A stretch of 38,757 bases of DNA from an uncultured Ruminiclostridium sp. (GTDB lineage: Bacteria; Bacillota; Clostridia; Oscillospirales; Ruminococcaceae): the NCBI GenBank assembly GCA_949878745.1, contig CATLBH010000026.1, forward strand, positions 1-38,757, in the 5' to 3' direction. A program made the translations under genes and the position numbers. Under the pieces are notes generated by a model, which saw nothing but the letters and a program-made list of their open reading frames with translations, was not told the origin of the DNA and searched no databases. Each line of letters opens with the position of its first letter. The first letter of the stretch is position 1. Of this stretch, positions 22,105 to 30,055 are shown in pieces.

Positions 22105-22250
22105 TAAAGGGGGCTGTAAAATAGGTAAGTTTTGTTTGCCGCAAGGGTGTAAAGGTTTTTCTAAAGTCAAATCCTTTATCCCCGAACGGTAAAAACTTTT
22201 TTATCGTCCCTTTTGTTTTCGTGACTTATTTGAAAAACTTTTTTTATTTG
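22105..22250. repeat. Fragments of dispersed repeats after cheV
   Basis: GGGGGCTGTAAAATAGGTAA and TTTGCCGCAAGGGTGTAAAGG recur near 26730-26760 (inverted) and CCCCGAACGGTAAAAA recurs at about 3744, 14415 and 23530. No gene. Confidence 0.55.
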
Positions 22251-22262
22251 ATTTGGGATTGT

Positions 22263-22559
22263 TTATGTTTTTTCGTTATCCTTGCTCTTGTTTTTACCCG
22301 GCAGCTTATCGGGAAAAAGAGAAGCTTCAAGCAGCTCGGTGGGAGAAATATCCAAAGCGTCGGCTATGTCGAAAAACACTTCCAATGAAAAGCAATGAGC
22401 AGTATTGGGAGCTTCAATAACGCCAAGAAATGAACGGCTGATATTGGCTTCTGCGGCAAGCTGTTCCTGTGACATCCCTCTGATTTTTCTTAAAGTTCCT
22501 ATTACAATTCCGAGCTGAATAAAACGGTCGTAATTTTTATATGATACTTCTTTGCTCAT
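22263..22559 (-). CDS. XRE-family transcriptional regulator
   Basis: 98 residues, ATG at 22559 behind CGGAG at seven bases. Residues about 18-72 are a complete lambda-repressor-like helix-turn-helix (LRKIRGMSQEQLAAEANISR with SFLGVIEAPNT and FFDIADALDISPTELLEAS). The C-terminus is a short basic tail without an effector domain. It is divergent from the SLOG-like gene; the 156-base spacer holds 20-bp-spaced direct repeats (GAAAACTATTG/GAAAACTGTTG) in the promoter of that gene and a GAAAACTTTT near its own start, so it probably controls both. Confidence 0.85.
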   Translation of the reverse strand: MSKEVSYKNYDRFIQLGIVIGTLRKIRGMSQEQLAAEANISRSFLGVIEAPNTAHCFSLEVFFDIADALDISPTELLEASLFPDKLPGKNKSKDNEKT

Positions 22560-22639
22560 CTCAATTCTCCGAAAACTTTTTATTTATTTCTATATTATAC
22601 CGTTTTTAAGATATCTAATCAGCTTTTAACGGAAAACTA

Positions 22640-22668
22640 TTGACTTCTTTAGAAAACTGTTGTATACT
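22640..22668 (+). promoter_or_regulatory. Promoter of the SLOG-like gene with direct-repeat operator
   Basis: TTGACT (22640-22645), 17 bases, TATACT (22663-22668). GAAAACTATTG (22632-22642) and GAAAACTGTTG (22652-22662), two helical turns apart, overlap the -35 and spacer. Confidence 0.65.
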
Positions 22669-22715
22669 AATAACGTCAAATGGTAAAATTAGTTAGCAAA
22701 GCAAGGTGATAAGAA

Positions 22716-23180
22716 ATGATTTGCACATTTTTCGGACACAGAGACACTCCTACAGATATCAGGGAAGAACTTAAACAAGAGATTTTAAAAGTCCTCAATT
22801 CCCATGTATACGTTGAATTTATAGTGGGAAACCAAGGCAATTTTGATGAAATGGCGGCTTCGACACTCAAAGAGCTTAAAGAAAAGTATAATTTCAACTA
22901 TTATGTCATACCGGCATATCCCCCGAAAAAAAAGATTATACCTCACCCATATTATTATCCCGCCGGCGTTCTGGAAAACGTACCGAAAAACTGCGCCATA
23001 TATAATCGCAACAGCTGGATGGTAAAAAAAGCGGATTATGTTATAGTATATGTGACCCGCAATACCGGAGGGGCGGCAAAATTTGCGTGGATGGCGGATA
23101 TGCAGGATTGTTATGTCATAAATATCGCCACCGGAAAATATTTTTCCGATGAAACATATCAGGGGGCCGATGACGAATAA
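22716..23180 (+). CDS. SLOG-superfamily-like (DUF1273/YpsA-like) Rossmann protein
   Basis: 154 residues, ATG at 22716 behind AAGGTGATAAGAA. The start CTFFGHRDTP, the VGNQGNFDEMAASTLKELK glycine loop, VIPAYPP, then NRNSWMVKKADYVIVYV and TGGAAKFAWMADMQ make up the pattern of small single-domain SLOG/YpsA-like proteins common in Clostridia. The superfamily (DprA, LOG, TIR-associated SLOG) binds nucleotides or nucleotide-derived ligands; some members serve in defence or stress signalling. The partner here is the divergent XRE regulator. The specific function is unknown. Confidence 0.7.
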   Translation: MICTFFGHRDTPTDIREELKQEILKVLNSHVYVEFIVGNQGNFDEMAASTLKELKEKYNFNYYVIPAYPPKKKIIPHPYYYPAGVLENVPKNCAIYNRNSWMVKKADYVIVYVTRNTGGAAKFAWMADMQDCYVINIATGKYFSDETYQGADDE

Positions 23181-23255
23181 TAATTTTTTCAAATTATCCA
23201 CTAAATTTTGCAATCTTGCAATCTTTTCAATTTGAAAATAGTGTTAAAAATTAGA

Positions 23256-23294
23256 ACAGGGGAAGCCCGGCAAAAGAGGGCTTCCCCTGTTTTC
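23256..23294 (+). terminator. Hairpin with T run after the SLOG-like gene
   Basis: ACAGGGGAAGCCC with its perfect complement and TTTT after it. It may terminate the 22716 transcript; the same hairpin core (without T run) occurs at 3791-3821. Confidence 0.6.
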
Positions 23295-23377
23295 GATAAG
23301 CGCAATGGAACCGCCGGTTAAAGCGCAGCGTATTCAAACAGCTTACTCACGCGGCTGTTTGTGTTGCGCTATGCTTT

Positions 23378-23490
23378 ATACTAATCTTTAATCATATTGT
23401 AGACAAAGTCGGAAATATGATTAAAGATTACACCCGAAACACTAATCTTTGGTCAACATTTTTTTCTATAATCTAACCAAAGATTAGTAT
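23378..23490. repeat. Bipartite hairpin element, copy J (inverted orientation)
   Basis: 113 bp. Stems ATACTAATCTTTAATCATAT...ATATGATTAAAGATTA and CTAATCTTTGGTCAAC...CCAAAGATTAGTAT flank the complement of the linker (CACCCGAAACA). One stem carries a sequence seen in no other copy but pairs perfectly. Confidence 0.8.
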
Positions 23491-23665
23491 TATTCGGCGG
23501 TTCCCAAGTTTTCCCTCGGGGTTATCCCCGAACGGTAAAGATTTTTTACTTCTTAAAATCGGATTATTAAAGAGAGTTAATACTGTTTGCAAATTACTAT
23601 AGACAAATCGAAATTTGAAATAGTTTGCAAATAAGTATAATCGTTTTTTTTAATTGTTTCCCGTT

Positions 23666-25045
23666 TTATCCTTTAACTCTTTCCTCAATATACCCCTTAA
23701 GCTCACCCACGGGAATCCTCTCCTGTTTCATACTGTCCCTTTCCCTTACGGTAACGCACTTATCCTCCACACTGTCAAAATCATAGGTGATACAGAAAGG
23801 CGTTCCTATTTCGTCCTGACGGCGATAGCGCTTACCTATGGAGCCGGTTTCGTCATAGTCCACCATAAAGTGCTTGGCCAGCTCGTCGTGTATCTCCAGC
23901 GCGCCGTCGGCAAGCTTTTTGGAAAGAGGCAGAACCGCCGCCTTTATGGGGGCGATGGAAGGGGCGAAATGAAGCACCACTCTTGTGTCGTTCTTTTCCG
24001 CGTCGATAACCTCCTCGTCGTAGGCCTCGCAGATAAGGGCAAGCACCGTTCTGTCCAACCCGTAGGTGGATTCTATGATATAAGGGATAAACTTCTCGTT
24101 GGTTTCGGGGTCGAGATATTCTATCTTCTGTCCGCTGTATTCCTGATGTCTGGTCAGGTCGAAGTCGGTGCGGTTATGGGTGCCGTTCACTTCTCCCCAG
24201 CCGAAGGGGAAAAGGAACTCGATGTCACAGGCGGCCTTGGCGTAATGGGCAAGCTTTTCGTGATCGTGATAGCGCAAATGCTCTTCGGGAATACCCAAAT
24301 CCATATAGAATTTCTTTCCGAACTGCTTGAAGAAATCGTAAAGCTCGCCGTCTTGCCCCTCCTTACAGAAGGTCTGAAACTCCATTTGCTCAAACTCGAT
24401 AGTGCGGAAGGTGAAGTTTCCGGGGGTGATTTCGTTTCTGAACGCCTTTCCTATCTGTCCTATGGAGAAGGGCAGCTTTGCTCTCATGGTGCGCTGTACG
24501 TTCAGGAAGTTAACGTATTCCCCCTGGGCATTTTCGGGGCGAAGGTAGATAACGCTCTTGCTGTCGGCGGTAACGCCTCTGTATGTCTGGAACATCAGGT
24601 TAAATTCGCGTATTCCCGTATAATTTGACTTACCGCATTTGGGACAGGGTATTTTGTGGCTTTCGATATATTCGAACATCTCTTCCTTGGTCATTGCGTC
24701 GGGGTGAGCGTCGGGGTCAAAGCTTTCTATAAGATTGTCCGCCCTGTGGCGCATTTTACATTCCTTACAGTCCAGAAGGGGGTCGGAAAAGCTGGCCACG
24801 TGTCCCGAAGCCTCCCATACCCTCGGGTGCATTAAAATGTCGGCGTCCAGCTCGAAGCTGTTGCGGCGCTCCTGAATGAAACGCTTTCTCCATGCGTCCT
24901 TTACGTTGTTTTTAAGGCGGGCGCCTAAGGGGCCGTAGTCCCAGGTATTGGCGAGACCGCCGTAAATGTCGCTTCCGGGGTAGATAAAGCCTCTCCCCTT
25001 GCATAAGGCGACTATTTTTTCCATTGTCTTTTCGGTGTTTTCCAT
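23666..25045 (-). CDS. glyQS: Glycyl-tRNA synthetase (single-chain, dimeric type)
   Basis: 459 residues, ATG at 25045 behind AAGGAAAC. Class II motifs are visible: RGFIYPGSDIYGGLANTWDY near the start, motif 2 around AFRNEITPGNFTFRTIEFEQ, and motif 3 in GLDRTVLALICEAYDEE. A CxxC-xn-CxxC insertion (CKECKMRHRA and CPKCGKSNYTG) matches the zinc-containing bacterial version. The anticodon-binding domain is at about 355-459. It charges tRNA-Gly in the cytoplasm. Length is normal. No T-box leader was found in the 116 bases upstream, and the gene follows ilvE in the same direction. Confidence 0.95.
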   Translation of the reverse strand: MENTEKTMEKIVALCKGRGFIYPGSDIYGGLANTWDYGPLGARLKNNVKDAWRKRFIQERRNSFELDADILMHPRVWEASGHVASFSDPLLDCKECKMRHRADNLIESFDPDAHPDAMTKEEMFEYIESHKIPCPKCGKSNYTGIREFNLMFQTYRGVTADSKSVIYLRPENAQGEYVNFLNVQRTMRAKLPFSIGQIGKAFRNEITPGNFTFRTIEFEQMEFQTFCKEGQDGELYDFFKQFGKKFYMDLGIPEEHLRYHDHEKLAHYAKAACDIEFLFPFGWGEVNGTHNRTDFDLTRHQEYSGQKIEYLDPETNEKFIPYIIESTYGLDRTVLALICEAYDEEVIDAEKNDTRVVLHFAPSIAPIKAAVLPLSKKLADGALEIHDELAKHFMVDYDETGSIGKRYRRQDEIGTPFCITYDFDSVEDKCVTVRERDSMKQERIPVGELKGYIEERVKG

Positions 25046-25161
25046 TTATAATGTTTCCTTCCTGATGATCGTTTTGTTCTCGGTATAGGTTATTTTTTTG
25101 GGGGCAAATTACGCGGTTTTAATTTCAGTCCCGTGTTCTTAAAGGAGGTTGTTTTAAAAAT

Positions 25162-26226
25162 TTACTCCACGGTCTGAACCCAGCCCATTGTGTCGGGAAT
25201 TCTTCCCCACTGGATTCCGGTGAGGGTATCGTAGAGCATCCGGCTGGTTTCGCCGATTTTTCCGTCGTTTATTGTCATTACGTTTTCGCGGTACTTAAGC
25301 TCGCCTATGGGGGAGATAACCGCCGCTGTGCCCGTTCCGAAGGCTTCCTTAAGCTTACCCGCCTTATGGGCTTCCACAAGCTCGTCTACGGCGAGTTTTC
25401 TCTCGTTTACGGTATAGCCCTTGGAGCGGAGCAGCTCTATAATGGACATTCTGGTGATACCGCCCAAAATGGAACCTGCGAGAGCGGGGGTCACAACCTC
25501 GTCGCCGATAATGAAGAATACGTTCATGGAGCCTACTTCCTCCACGTATTTTCTTTCAACGCCGTCGAGCCAGAGAGTCTGGACATATCCCTGCTTCTCC
25601 GCTTCCTCCTGTCCCTTAAGGGAAATGGCGTAGTTGGCGCCCGCCTTGGTAAAGCCGGTGCCGCCCACTACCGCGCGGACGTAATTTTCTTCCACGAAAA
25701 TTTTAACCGGCTCGATGCCGTTGGGATAATACGCGCCCACGGGGGACAAAATTATCGAGAAAATCAGGTGTTTGGCGGCGTGTACGCCCACATGAGGGTC
25801 GACGGCGAAAATAAAGGGACGAATATAAAGGGAGGTGCCTTCGGCGGTGGGGATCCAATCCTCGTCAAGCTTTACCAGCGTTTTAATGGCCTTTACCGCG
25901 AATTCCTCGTCGATTTTGGGAATACACAGACGGTCGCAGGAGAGGTTTAATCTCGCCATATTCTTTTCGGGGCGGAAAAGCTGAATTTTTCCCTCGGCAG
26001 TGCGGTAAGCCTTAAGTCCCTCGAAAATTTCCTGGGCGTAATGGAGCACCATAGAGGCGGGATCCAAAGCGAAGGGGCCGTAGGGAACGATACGGGGATC
26101 GTGCCATCCCTCTCCTTCGTCGTAGTTCATAATGAACATATGATCCGTGAAGTAGTTGCCGAAGCCCAGCTTGGTCTGGTCGGGCTTTTGCTTGGGAGCG
26201 GAGGTTTTCTGAATTGTGATTTCCAT
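25162..26226 (-). CDS. ilvE: Branched-chain amino acid aminotransferase
   Basis: 354 residues, ATG at 26226 with AGAAGGAAAA upstream. Fold-type IV PLP enzyme: FGNYFTDHMFIMNYDEGEGW and AQEIFEGLKAYR in the N-terminal half, catalytic Lys194 in GFTKAGANYA, VQTLWLDGVERKYVEEVGSM in the active-site loop, and GTGTAAVISPIGEL near the C-terminus binding the cofactor phosphate. It interconverts Val, Leu and Ile with their 2-oxo acids. The layout is the longer BCAT form typical of Firmicutes. Located 116 bases upstream of glyQS on the same strand. Confidence 0.94.
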   Translation of the reverse strand: MEITIQKTSAPKQKPDQTKLGFGNYFTDHMFIMNYDEGEGWHDPRIVPYGPFALDPASMVLHYAQEIFEGLKAYRTAEGKIQLFRPEKNMARLNLSCDRLCIPKIDEEFAVKAIKTLVKLDEDWIPTAEGTSLYIRPFIFAVDPHVGVHAAKHLIFSIILSPVGAYYPNGIEPVKIFVEENYVRAVVGGTGFTKAGANYAISLKGQEEAEKQGYVQTLWLDGVERKYVEEVGSMNVFFIIGDEVVTPALAGSILGGITRMSIIELLRSKGYTVNERKLAVDELVEAHKAGKLKEAFGTGTAAVISPIGELKYRENVMTINDGKIGETSRMLYDTLTGIQWGRIPDTMGWVQTVE

Positions 26227-26918
26227 AAATTTTCCTTCTTTCGGTTTTTTATTGTTTTAGGTTTTAGTTAAAGGTATAATTTATTCTTTTCGGCTCCTTT
26301 TTTTGACATAAGGGGCGAAATTTTTTATTTGGGGGCAGATAGAGGGTTATAGGGTTTCCAAAAGAGCAGTTATATAAAAGAAAAAACTTAAGCGTTTATC
26401 AAAACATACGATAATAGCACTCATCGGAACAGCATTTTATTCGAGTGAAACCTATATTGACGATAAAACACCCAGAGGGGGGGTAAGGAAGTGATTCTTT
26501 AGGTGAAACCTAAGGGGGGAGAGAGTGGGGGACAGGCTACGCCGAACCGGTATATTTCCGAAAAAACAAGCGACATTACACCAAAAGCCAACACTGCGGA
26601 GCCTGTTCACCTTCTCCCCCCCCTTTTGGTGTCACCTTAAGCCCCCCGCGGGAGCGGCTCTGCACGGCTCGTGCATTAAATAAAGCATTGTAAAAAGGAA
26701 CCAACTTTCGATAAAATCCTCTACACCCTTGCGGCAAGCAAAACTTACCTGTCCCCTGTGGAAGCAGCCCGACACACCCCGTGCAATAAAGCATTGTAAA
26801 AAGGAAATCGACTTTCGATAAAATCTTTTACAGCCTTTAGTATAAGCATTATTTTACCATATCTTAAGCCTTTTGTAAATACGGCCGCAAAAAATTTGTG
26901 ATTTTTTCTATAAAGGTG
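26227..26918. repeat. Large repeat-bearing intergenic region before the arabinofuranosidase
   Basis: No gene. About 26390-26840 is an inverted, partly duplicated copy of the repeat in the prophage gap at 10671-10872 (TGCAGAGCCGCTCCCGCGGG in complement at 26640-26665). The GCATTGTAAAAAGGAA plus TTTCGATAAAATC unit is present twice (26687-26725 and 26788-26826), a local tandem duplication of about 100 bp. The remainder is AT-rich. Confidence 0.6.
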
Positions 26919-26947
26919 TTGATTTTTGCATAGAAATTTACTATAAT
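26919..26947 (+). promoter_or_regulatory. Promoter of the arabinofuranosidase gene
   Basis: TTGATT (26919-26924), 17 bases, TATAAT (26942-26947); the coding start is about 95 bases downstream. Confidence 0.7.
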
Positions 26948-27042
26948 TGTTCGTAGAAAAAAACATCATATTTCAAACCGAAAAATCTATTTAACGAAGA
27001 CCCGCTTCGGTTTATCTTCGTATGAAAGGAACGATCAAAAAA

Positions 27043-28509
27043 ATGAAAAATATTTCCGTCAACACAAACGCCAAGCTGTCCCATATCAGCAAAAACATCT
27101 TCGGCCATTTTTCCGAGCATCTGGGAAGATGTATATATGAGGGCATTTACGTGGGCGAAAACTCTTCCATACCCAACACAAGGGGAATAAGAAACGACGT
27201 GGCCGACGCGCTTAAGGCTCTCGAGGTGCCCGTTCTTCGTTGGCCGGGCGGCTGCTTTGCGGACGAATATCACTGGATGGACGGTATCGGCAAAAAGTCC
27301 GGCCGCAAAAAAATGGTAAACACTCACTGGGGCGGAGTCACCGAGGACAACAGCTTCGGCACCCATGAATTTTTCGACCTTTGCGAGCTTATAGGCTGCG
27401 AGCCTTATTTAGCGGGCAATTTAGGCTCCGGCACGATTCAGGAGATGTCCCAGTGGATCGAATACATAACTTTCGGTGGGCTTTCTCCCATGTCCGAGCT
27501 GAGAAAAAAGAACGGAAGAGAAAAACCCTGGAAGCTGAAATATTTGGGTATAGGCAACGAAAGCTGGGGCTGCGGCGGGAATATGAGACCTCAGTATTAC
27601 GCCGATTTGTACAGACAGTATCAGACCTACTGCCGCAACTATGACGGAAACGAGCTTTACAAAGTGGCCTGCGGCCCCAACTCCGACGATTACAATTGGA
27701 CGGAGGAGATAATGAAGGCGCTAAAGCCCTGTCACACAAAAGCGATAAGCCTTCATTACTACACCATTGCCACCGGAAGCTGGGAGAAAAAGGGCGACGC
27801 GGTGGAATTTACCGACGAGGAATATTACAATACCGTCAAAAACGCGGTTAAAATAGATGATATGATAACCCGTCATCTTGATATTATGTCCGCTTACGAC
27901 CCCAAGCATGAGATCGGCCTTATCGTGGACGAATGGGGCAACTGGTTCGACGTGGAAAAGGGCACCAATCCCGGATTTTTGTATCAGCAGAACACAATGC
28001 GCGACGCGATAACCGCCGCCTTCAACTTCGATATTTTCATCAAACACAGCGACAGGATAGTTATGGCGAACATCGCCCAGGCCGTCAACGTTTTACAGTC
28101 GGTTATCCTCACGGAAGGGGAAAAGATGGTAAGAACCCCCACTTATTATATGTTCGATATGTACCGCCGCCATATGGAGGGCGAAAGACTCTTCGTCAGC
28201 GGCGACCGTTCGGATAAGGACGGAGTTCCCACCTTAAGCTGTTCCGCCTCCGAAAAGGACGGCACGGTATTCTTTACCGTCACTAACGCCCACCTTACCG
28301 ACGAGGAAGAGATAGAGGTGAGCTTCGGCGATTTTGTTCCCTCCAAGATAAAGGCGGAAATACTTGCCGCGGACGATATTCATCAGCACAACACCTTCGG
28401 CGAAGGCGAGGTAATTGCCCCCAAAAAATTCGAGGGATACGCCTTTAACGGAAACAAGCTCAGAATAAAGCTCCCCAAGACTTCGGCCGCCGCCTTTACG
28501 ATCATATGA
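27043..28509 (+). CDS. abfA: GH51 alpha-L-arabinofuranosidase
   Basis: 488 residues from the ATG at 27043 (AAAGGA 12 bases upstream); the in-frame ATG at 27022 has no site. Full GH51 pattern: KISxxIFGHFSEHLGRCIYE-type start, LRWPGGCFADEYHWMDGIG, acid/base Glu173 in GIGNESWGCGGN, nucleophile Glu297 in IVDEWGNWF, and the C-terminal beta domain. No signal peptide, so it acts inside the cell on imported arabino-oligosaccharides. It is translationally coupled to the small Cys-rich gene (ATGA). No sugar transporter or regulator gene is beside it. Confidence 0.94.
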   Translation: MKNISVNTNAKLSHISKNIFGHFSEHLGRCIYEGIYVGENSSIPNTRGIRNDVADALKALEVPVLRWPGGCFADEYHWMDGIGKKSGRKKMVNTHWGGVTEDNSFGTHEFFDLCELIGCEPYLAGNLGSGTIQEMSQWIEYITFGGLSPMSELRKKNGREKPWKLKYLGIGNESWGCGGNMRPQYYADLYRQYQTYCRNYDGNELYKVACGPNSDDYNWTEEIMKALKPCHTKAISLHYYTIATGSWEKKGDAVEFTDEEYYNTVKNAVKIDDMITRHLDIMSAYDPKHEIGLIVDEWGNWFDVEKGTNPGFLYQQNTMRDAITAAFNFDIFIKHSDRIVMANIAQAVNVLQSVILTEGEKMVRTPTYYMFDMYRRHMEGERLFVSGDRSDKDGVPTLSCSASEKDGTVFFTVTNAHLTDEEEIEVSFGDFVPSKIKAEILAADDIHQHNTFGEGEVIAPKKFEGYAFNGNKLRIKLPKTSAAAFTII

Positions 28510-28757
28510 CGGAAAAGCCCTGCCGCTGTCTGCTGTCCGAAACGGGCGAAAAGGAGCTTTTGGAAAACATACGGGAATATATAAGCGGCCTTGACGAAAA
28601 TGTCAAAGCGGACGAAGAGACCTACCGTCGGCGGCTTTCGCTCTGTGAAAAATGCGAAAAGCTTCAAAACGGCGTATGTCTCAAATGCGGCTGTTACGTT
28701 GAAATGAGGGCGGCGGTGAGAAACAACCGCTGTCCCTCTGAAAATAAATACTGGTAA
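28506..28757 (+). CDS. Small Cys-rich protein, DUF6171-like
   Basis: 83 residues; its ATG overlaps the stop of the arabinofuranosidase gene. Cysteines are arranged as CRC near residue 7, CEKCEKL and CLKCGC, followed by CP near the end; the central ERRLSLC-like segment (YRRRLSLCEKCEKLQNGVC) and VEMRAAVRNNRCP tail are typical of DUF6171 proteins of Clostridia. A zinc site is likely. The function is unknown, and the pairing with a GH51 enzyme seems accidental or species-specific. Confidence 0.75.
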   Translation: MTEKPCRCLLSETGEKELLENIREYISGLDENVKADEETYRRRLSLCEKCEKLQNGVCLKCGCYVEMRAAVRNNRCPSENKYW

Positions 28758-28918
28758 GAGCTTGTATTCAAAAGATTTGTGCGTGGTTTTTCGAGTAAAT
28801 TTTGTCGCTGACAAGGCAAAATTTCGCAGGCTTGCCGTCGCAAGTCAAGAAATTTTAACGCAGTCGGCGGCAAGATTTGCCGAAAAGACGCGTGCAATAT
28901 CCTATGAACACATGCTCT
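28757..28918. mobile_element. MITE-like 161-bp element, copy 2
   Basis: Nearly identical to 8465-8625 (few mismatches) with the same imperfect terminal inverted repeats AGAGC...GCTCT. It begins at the stop codon of the Cys-rich gene. A third, diverged copy in the opposite orientation is recognisable at about 34188-34265 (CCTGCGG, TTTGCCTTGTCA, TACAAAATA, GCTCGAAAATCC). Confidence 0.75.
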
Positions 28919-28941
28919 AATATTTCTTTGGAGGAAAATAA

Positions 28942-29472
28942 ATGCTGAAATCCATTATAACCGACGCCGATTTTTTTGGCGGCGAACCTAAAATCTTATC
29001 CGACATTTCCAGATACGGTTCAAGAGGAATCATTCTGAACGATGAAAATATGGCGGGAATGATCCTGACGGGACCCAACGGCTTTTATAAGCTCCCCGGC
29101 GGCGGTATAGACTTAGGCGAAAGGGAGAGCGACGCGTTTATGCGGCAGGTTTTGGAGGAAATCGGCTACGACTGTAAAATCATCGCGCCTTTGGGTATCG
29201 TGGAGGAGCACAAGAGCCGTTCCAATTTTTGTCATATCTCCTACGCTTTTATCGCCAGGATAGAGGGGGAGTGTAAAAAAAGCCAGAGCGACAAAAAGTC
29301 GGATTTTTCCATAAGCTGGATGAGTCTTCGGGACGCGGCAACGGTGATGGACAAATCGCTGGAAATGTGCAAGGAATACAGTATGAGGTTTATGCTGAAG
29401 AGGGAAAAGGTTATTTTAGATTACGCTTTGGAGGAAATCGGTAAAGGGAATATTTCCATTGACCTTCTATAA
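28942..29472 (+). CDS. NUDIX-fold protein with altered Nudix box
   Basis: 176 residues, ATG at 28942 behind GGAGG at seven bases. The Nudix box lies at residues 54-76: G54, E60, then R68-Q69-V-L-E72-E73-I-G75-Y. The first glutamate of REUXEE, a metal ligand in most members, is glutamine here (Gln69), while Glu72 and Glu73 are kept. The surrounding framework (RGIILNDENMAGMILTG, FYKLPGGGIDLGE, ISYAFIARI) is intact. It may have weak or changed hydrolase activity. Stand-alone gene, bounded by repeats on both sides. Confidence 0.8.
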   Translation: MLKSIITDADFFGGEPKILSDISRYGSRGIILNDENMAGMILTGPNGFYKLPGGGIDLGERESDAFMRQVLEEIGYDCKIIAPLGIVEEHKSRSNFCHISYAFIARIEGECKKSQSDKKSDFSISWMSLRDAATVMDKSLEMCKEYSMRFMLKREKVILDYALEEIGKGNISIDLL

Positions 29473-29595
29473 TAAAAGAAAGAAGGGGCTGTAAAAAAAT
29501 AAAAAGCGGTGAAGCCGCGTAATGTTCTTTTCGCTTCCTTTTCGGACGCCGAAAAGGAAGTAGGGTGTGGGGCAAAGTCCCACTGCTGCTAATTA

Positions 29596-29689
29596 ATACT
29601 AATCCCTTTTAAAACTGTTGGATTAGTGTTTCGGGTGCAACCCTTTTTAAACTATGGATTTTATCAATAGTTTAAAAAGGGATTGGTAT
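29596..29689. repeat. Bipartite hairpin element, copy F
   Basis: 94 bp. ATACTAATCCC, GGATTAGTGTTTCGGGTGCAA, CCCTTTTTAAACTATGG...CAATAGTTTAAAAAGGG and GGTATAA. The end abuts the inner palindrome, as copy C abuts the 161-bp element. Confidence 0.85.
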
Positions 29690-29690
29690 A

Positions 29691-29925
29691 AGAGTAGAAA
29701 AAAAGCCGATAATTTGTCGCGTAAAGACAAACGTTAGAAGCCGCGAAGCAGGTCTTTGGGATAAAAAAACAATCTTACGGTATAAACTTGCCAAATCTCG
29801 TTTTGAAACGGATTTATCAGGTTTTATGCCGTAAGTTTTTTCTTTTTAATCCGAAGCGGCGGCTTCGCCCGCTTCTACCGTTTGTTTTTACGCGACAAAC
29901 TTATAATCTTGTTTTTTTCTACTCT
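29691..29925. repeat. 235-bp long palindrome
   Basis: AGAGTAGAAAAAAA at one end and its complement at the other; TTTGTCGCGTAAA/TTTACGCGACAAA and CTTACGGTATAAA/TTTTATGCCGTAAG pair inward to a centre at CGTTTTGAAACG. A single imperfect hairpin with a loop of almost zero. The ends resemble those of the 161-bp element (AGAGnn...nnCTCT). Confidence 0.8.
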
Positions 29926-30055
29926 CGCTTTGTAGCAGTGGGACTTTGTCCCACGCCCTACTTCCTTTTTGGAGCCCAAAAAGGAAGCGAAAAAAGTAAT
30001 CGGCGGCTTCGCCGCTTTTTTAGTTTTTTACAGCCCCTTTCTTTTGTTATGATTT

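Larger units (their letters stand above)
23181..23665. repeat. 485-base intergenic region packed with hairpin elements
   Basis: No gene. In order: a stem-1-like fragment of the bipartite family (about 23185-23245, TTTTTTCAAATTAT...AATTTGAAAATAGTG); the GGGGAAGCCC hairpin (23256-23294); the GCAGCGT hairpin repeat (23320-23377); a complete bipartite element (23378-23490); the GGTTATCCCCGAACGGTAAA motif (23520-23540); and AT-rich sequence with the direct repeat GTTTGCAAAT (about 23586 and 23625) before the glycyl-tRNA synthetase end. Confidence 0.7.
29474..30047. repeat. Nested palindromic repeat block between convergent genes
   Basis: Outer arms of about 115 bp: 29474-29590 and 29931-30047 are inverted copies (AAAGGGGCTGTAAAAA, GCGGCGAAGCCGC, CGCTTCCTTTT...AAAAGGAAGTAGGG and GGGACAAAGTCCCACTGCT units). 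Inside lie a bipartite element (29596-29689) and a second palindrome (29691-29925). GCGGCTTCGCCGC with a T run at about 30002-30022 can act as a terminator for rightward transcription. No protein-coding gene is credible here. Confidence 0.8.

Noticed and set aside
23654-24628. 324-codon plus-strand frame
   Set aside because: Antisense to glycyl-tRNA synthetase; explained by the codon bias of the real gene.
25046-25161. Possible glycine T-box before glyQS
   Set aside because: The 116-base leader shows no T-box bulge sequence and no terminator hairpin with a T run.
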